Shown here piece after piece: positions 27,928-27,941 of a stretch of 27,941 bases of DNA. A program made the position numbers and the translations under genes. The notes under the pieces are model-generated. The model was not told the origin of the DNA. It did no database searches and saw nothing but the letters and a program-made list of their open reading frames with translations. This DNA is from Sergeia podlipaevii (taxonomy: Eukaryota > Euglenozoa > Kinetoplastea > Trypanosomatida > Trypanosomatidae): positions 1 to 27,941 of the forward strand of contig JASANZ010001967.1 of assembly GCA_030849805.1 (NCBI GenBank), given 5' to 3'. The first letter of the stretch is position 1. The number at the start of each line of letters is the position of its first letter.

Positions 27928-27941
27928 CACACACACACACA
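27928..27941. repeat. (CA)n at right edge
   Basis: The window ends inside a CA dinucleotide run, a typical place for an assembly to break. Confidence 0.85.

Larger units (their letters stand above)
24963..27941. other. 3-kb gene-free region at right edge
   Basis: Nearly 3 kb upstream of the HECT-like gene with no credible gene. Apart from that gene's 5' UTR (about 105 nt), it is AT-rich with many microsatellites, a duplicated block around a single N at 26783, and a final (CA)n. The GC-rich patch near 27865-27885 could be the last codons of another minus-strand gene whose body is beyond the window, but support is weak. No tRNA or other RNA gene is recognisable. Confidence 0.55.

Noticed and set aside
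27842..27941. Possible C-terminal end of a minus-strand gene at the right edge
   Set aside because: A short GC-richer patch reads as a basic tail (PPRRKKSSKKQ then stop), but upstream the frame is (GT)n-derived and runs off the window, so coding potential cannot be supported.

Overview
This window looks like nuclear DNA from a trypanosomatid (kinetoplastid) protist. All eight credible protein genes lie on the minus strand, have no introns, and are separated by AT-rich, microsatellite-laden spacers. That is the layout of a polycistronic directional gene cluster. Upstream of nearly every start codon the sense strand has a T-rich or pyrimidine-rich tract followed by an AG at about 33-122 nt from the ATG, as expected for spliced-leader trans-splicing. 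The most diagnostic gene is a type IB topoisomerase large subunit that carries all core residues but ends without the catalytic-tyrosine domain; this split enzyme is a kinetoplastid hallmark. I cannot name genus or species from sequence alone.

Transcription order is from high to low coordinates: a HECT-like small protein with an internal repeat (24962-24099); a membrane-anchored glyoxalase II-type metallo-hydrolase (21028-19487); CPSF3/CPSF73, the pre-mRNA 3' endonuclease (18901-16607); a low-complexity single-pass membrane protein (15097-13502); the topoisomerase IB large subunit (12019-10121); a large protein with leucine-rich repeats, Trp-rich Sfi1-like segments and a coiled coil (9051-5017); a CID/CCCH/RanBP2-zinc-finger protein likely acting on RNA polymerase II CTD and RNA (4285-2843); and a pentein-fold guanidino-group hydrolase related to bacterial CtlX (2246-1113). 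Two of the eight (CPSF3 and the CID protein) fit mRNA 3'-end formation and one (TOP1L) fits transcription/replication topology. Trypanosomatid clusters are not functional operons, so co-location alone says little about shared function.

The spacers are long (0.6 to about 3 kb), hold no convincing coding or structural RNA gene, and are full of A-runs on the + strand, (CA)n/(TG)n, (AT)n and (AAT)n. Two widely used start positions need correction: the topoisomerase and HECT-like reading frames open upstream with TTG and GTG, and their first ATGs are at 12019 and 24962. There is an assembly join at 26783 (a single N) flanked by an identical 81-bp sequence on both sides, probably an unmerged contig overlap. 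The window begins with a T27 run and ends in (CA)n, so both ends probably coincide with assembly breaks.

The best candidates for something undescribed are the 287-residue protein with two copies of a HECT N-lobe-like motif but no catalytic lobe, the RRxS/T-rich membrane protein sitting between TOP1L and CPSF3, and the glyoxalase II with a long hydrophobic N-terminal extension.
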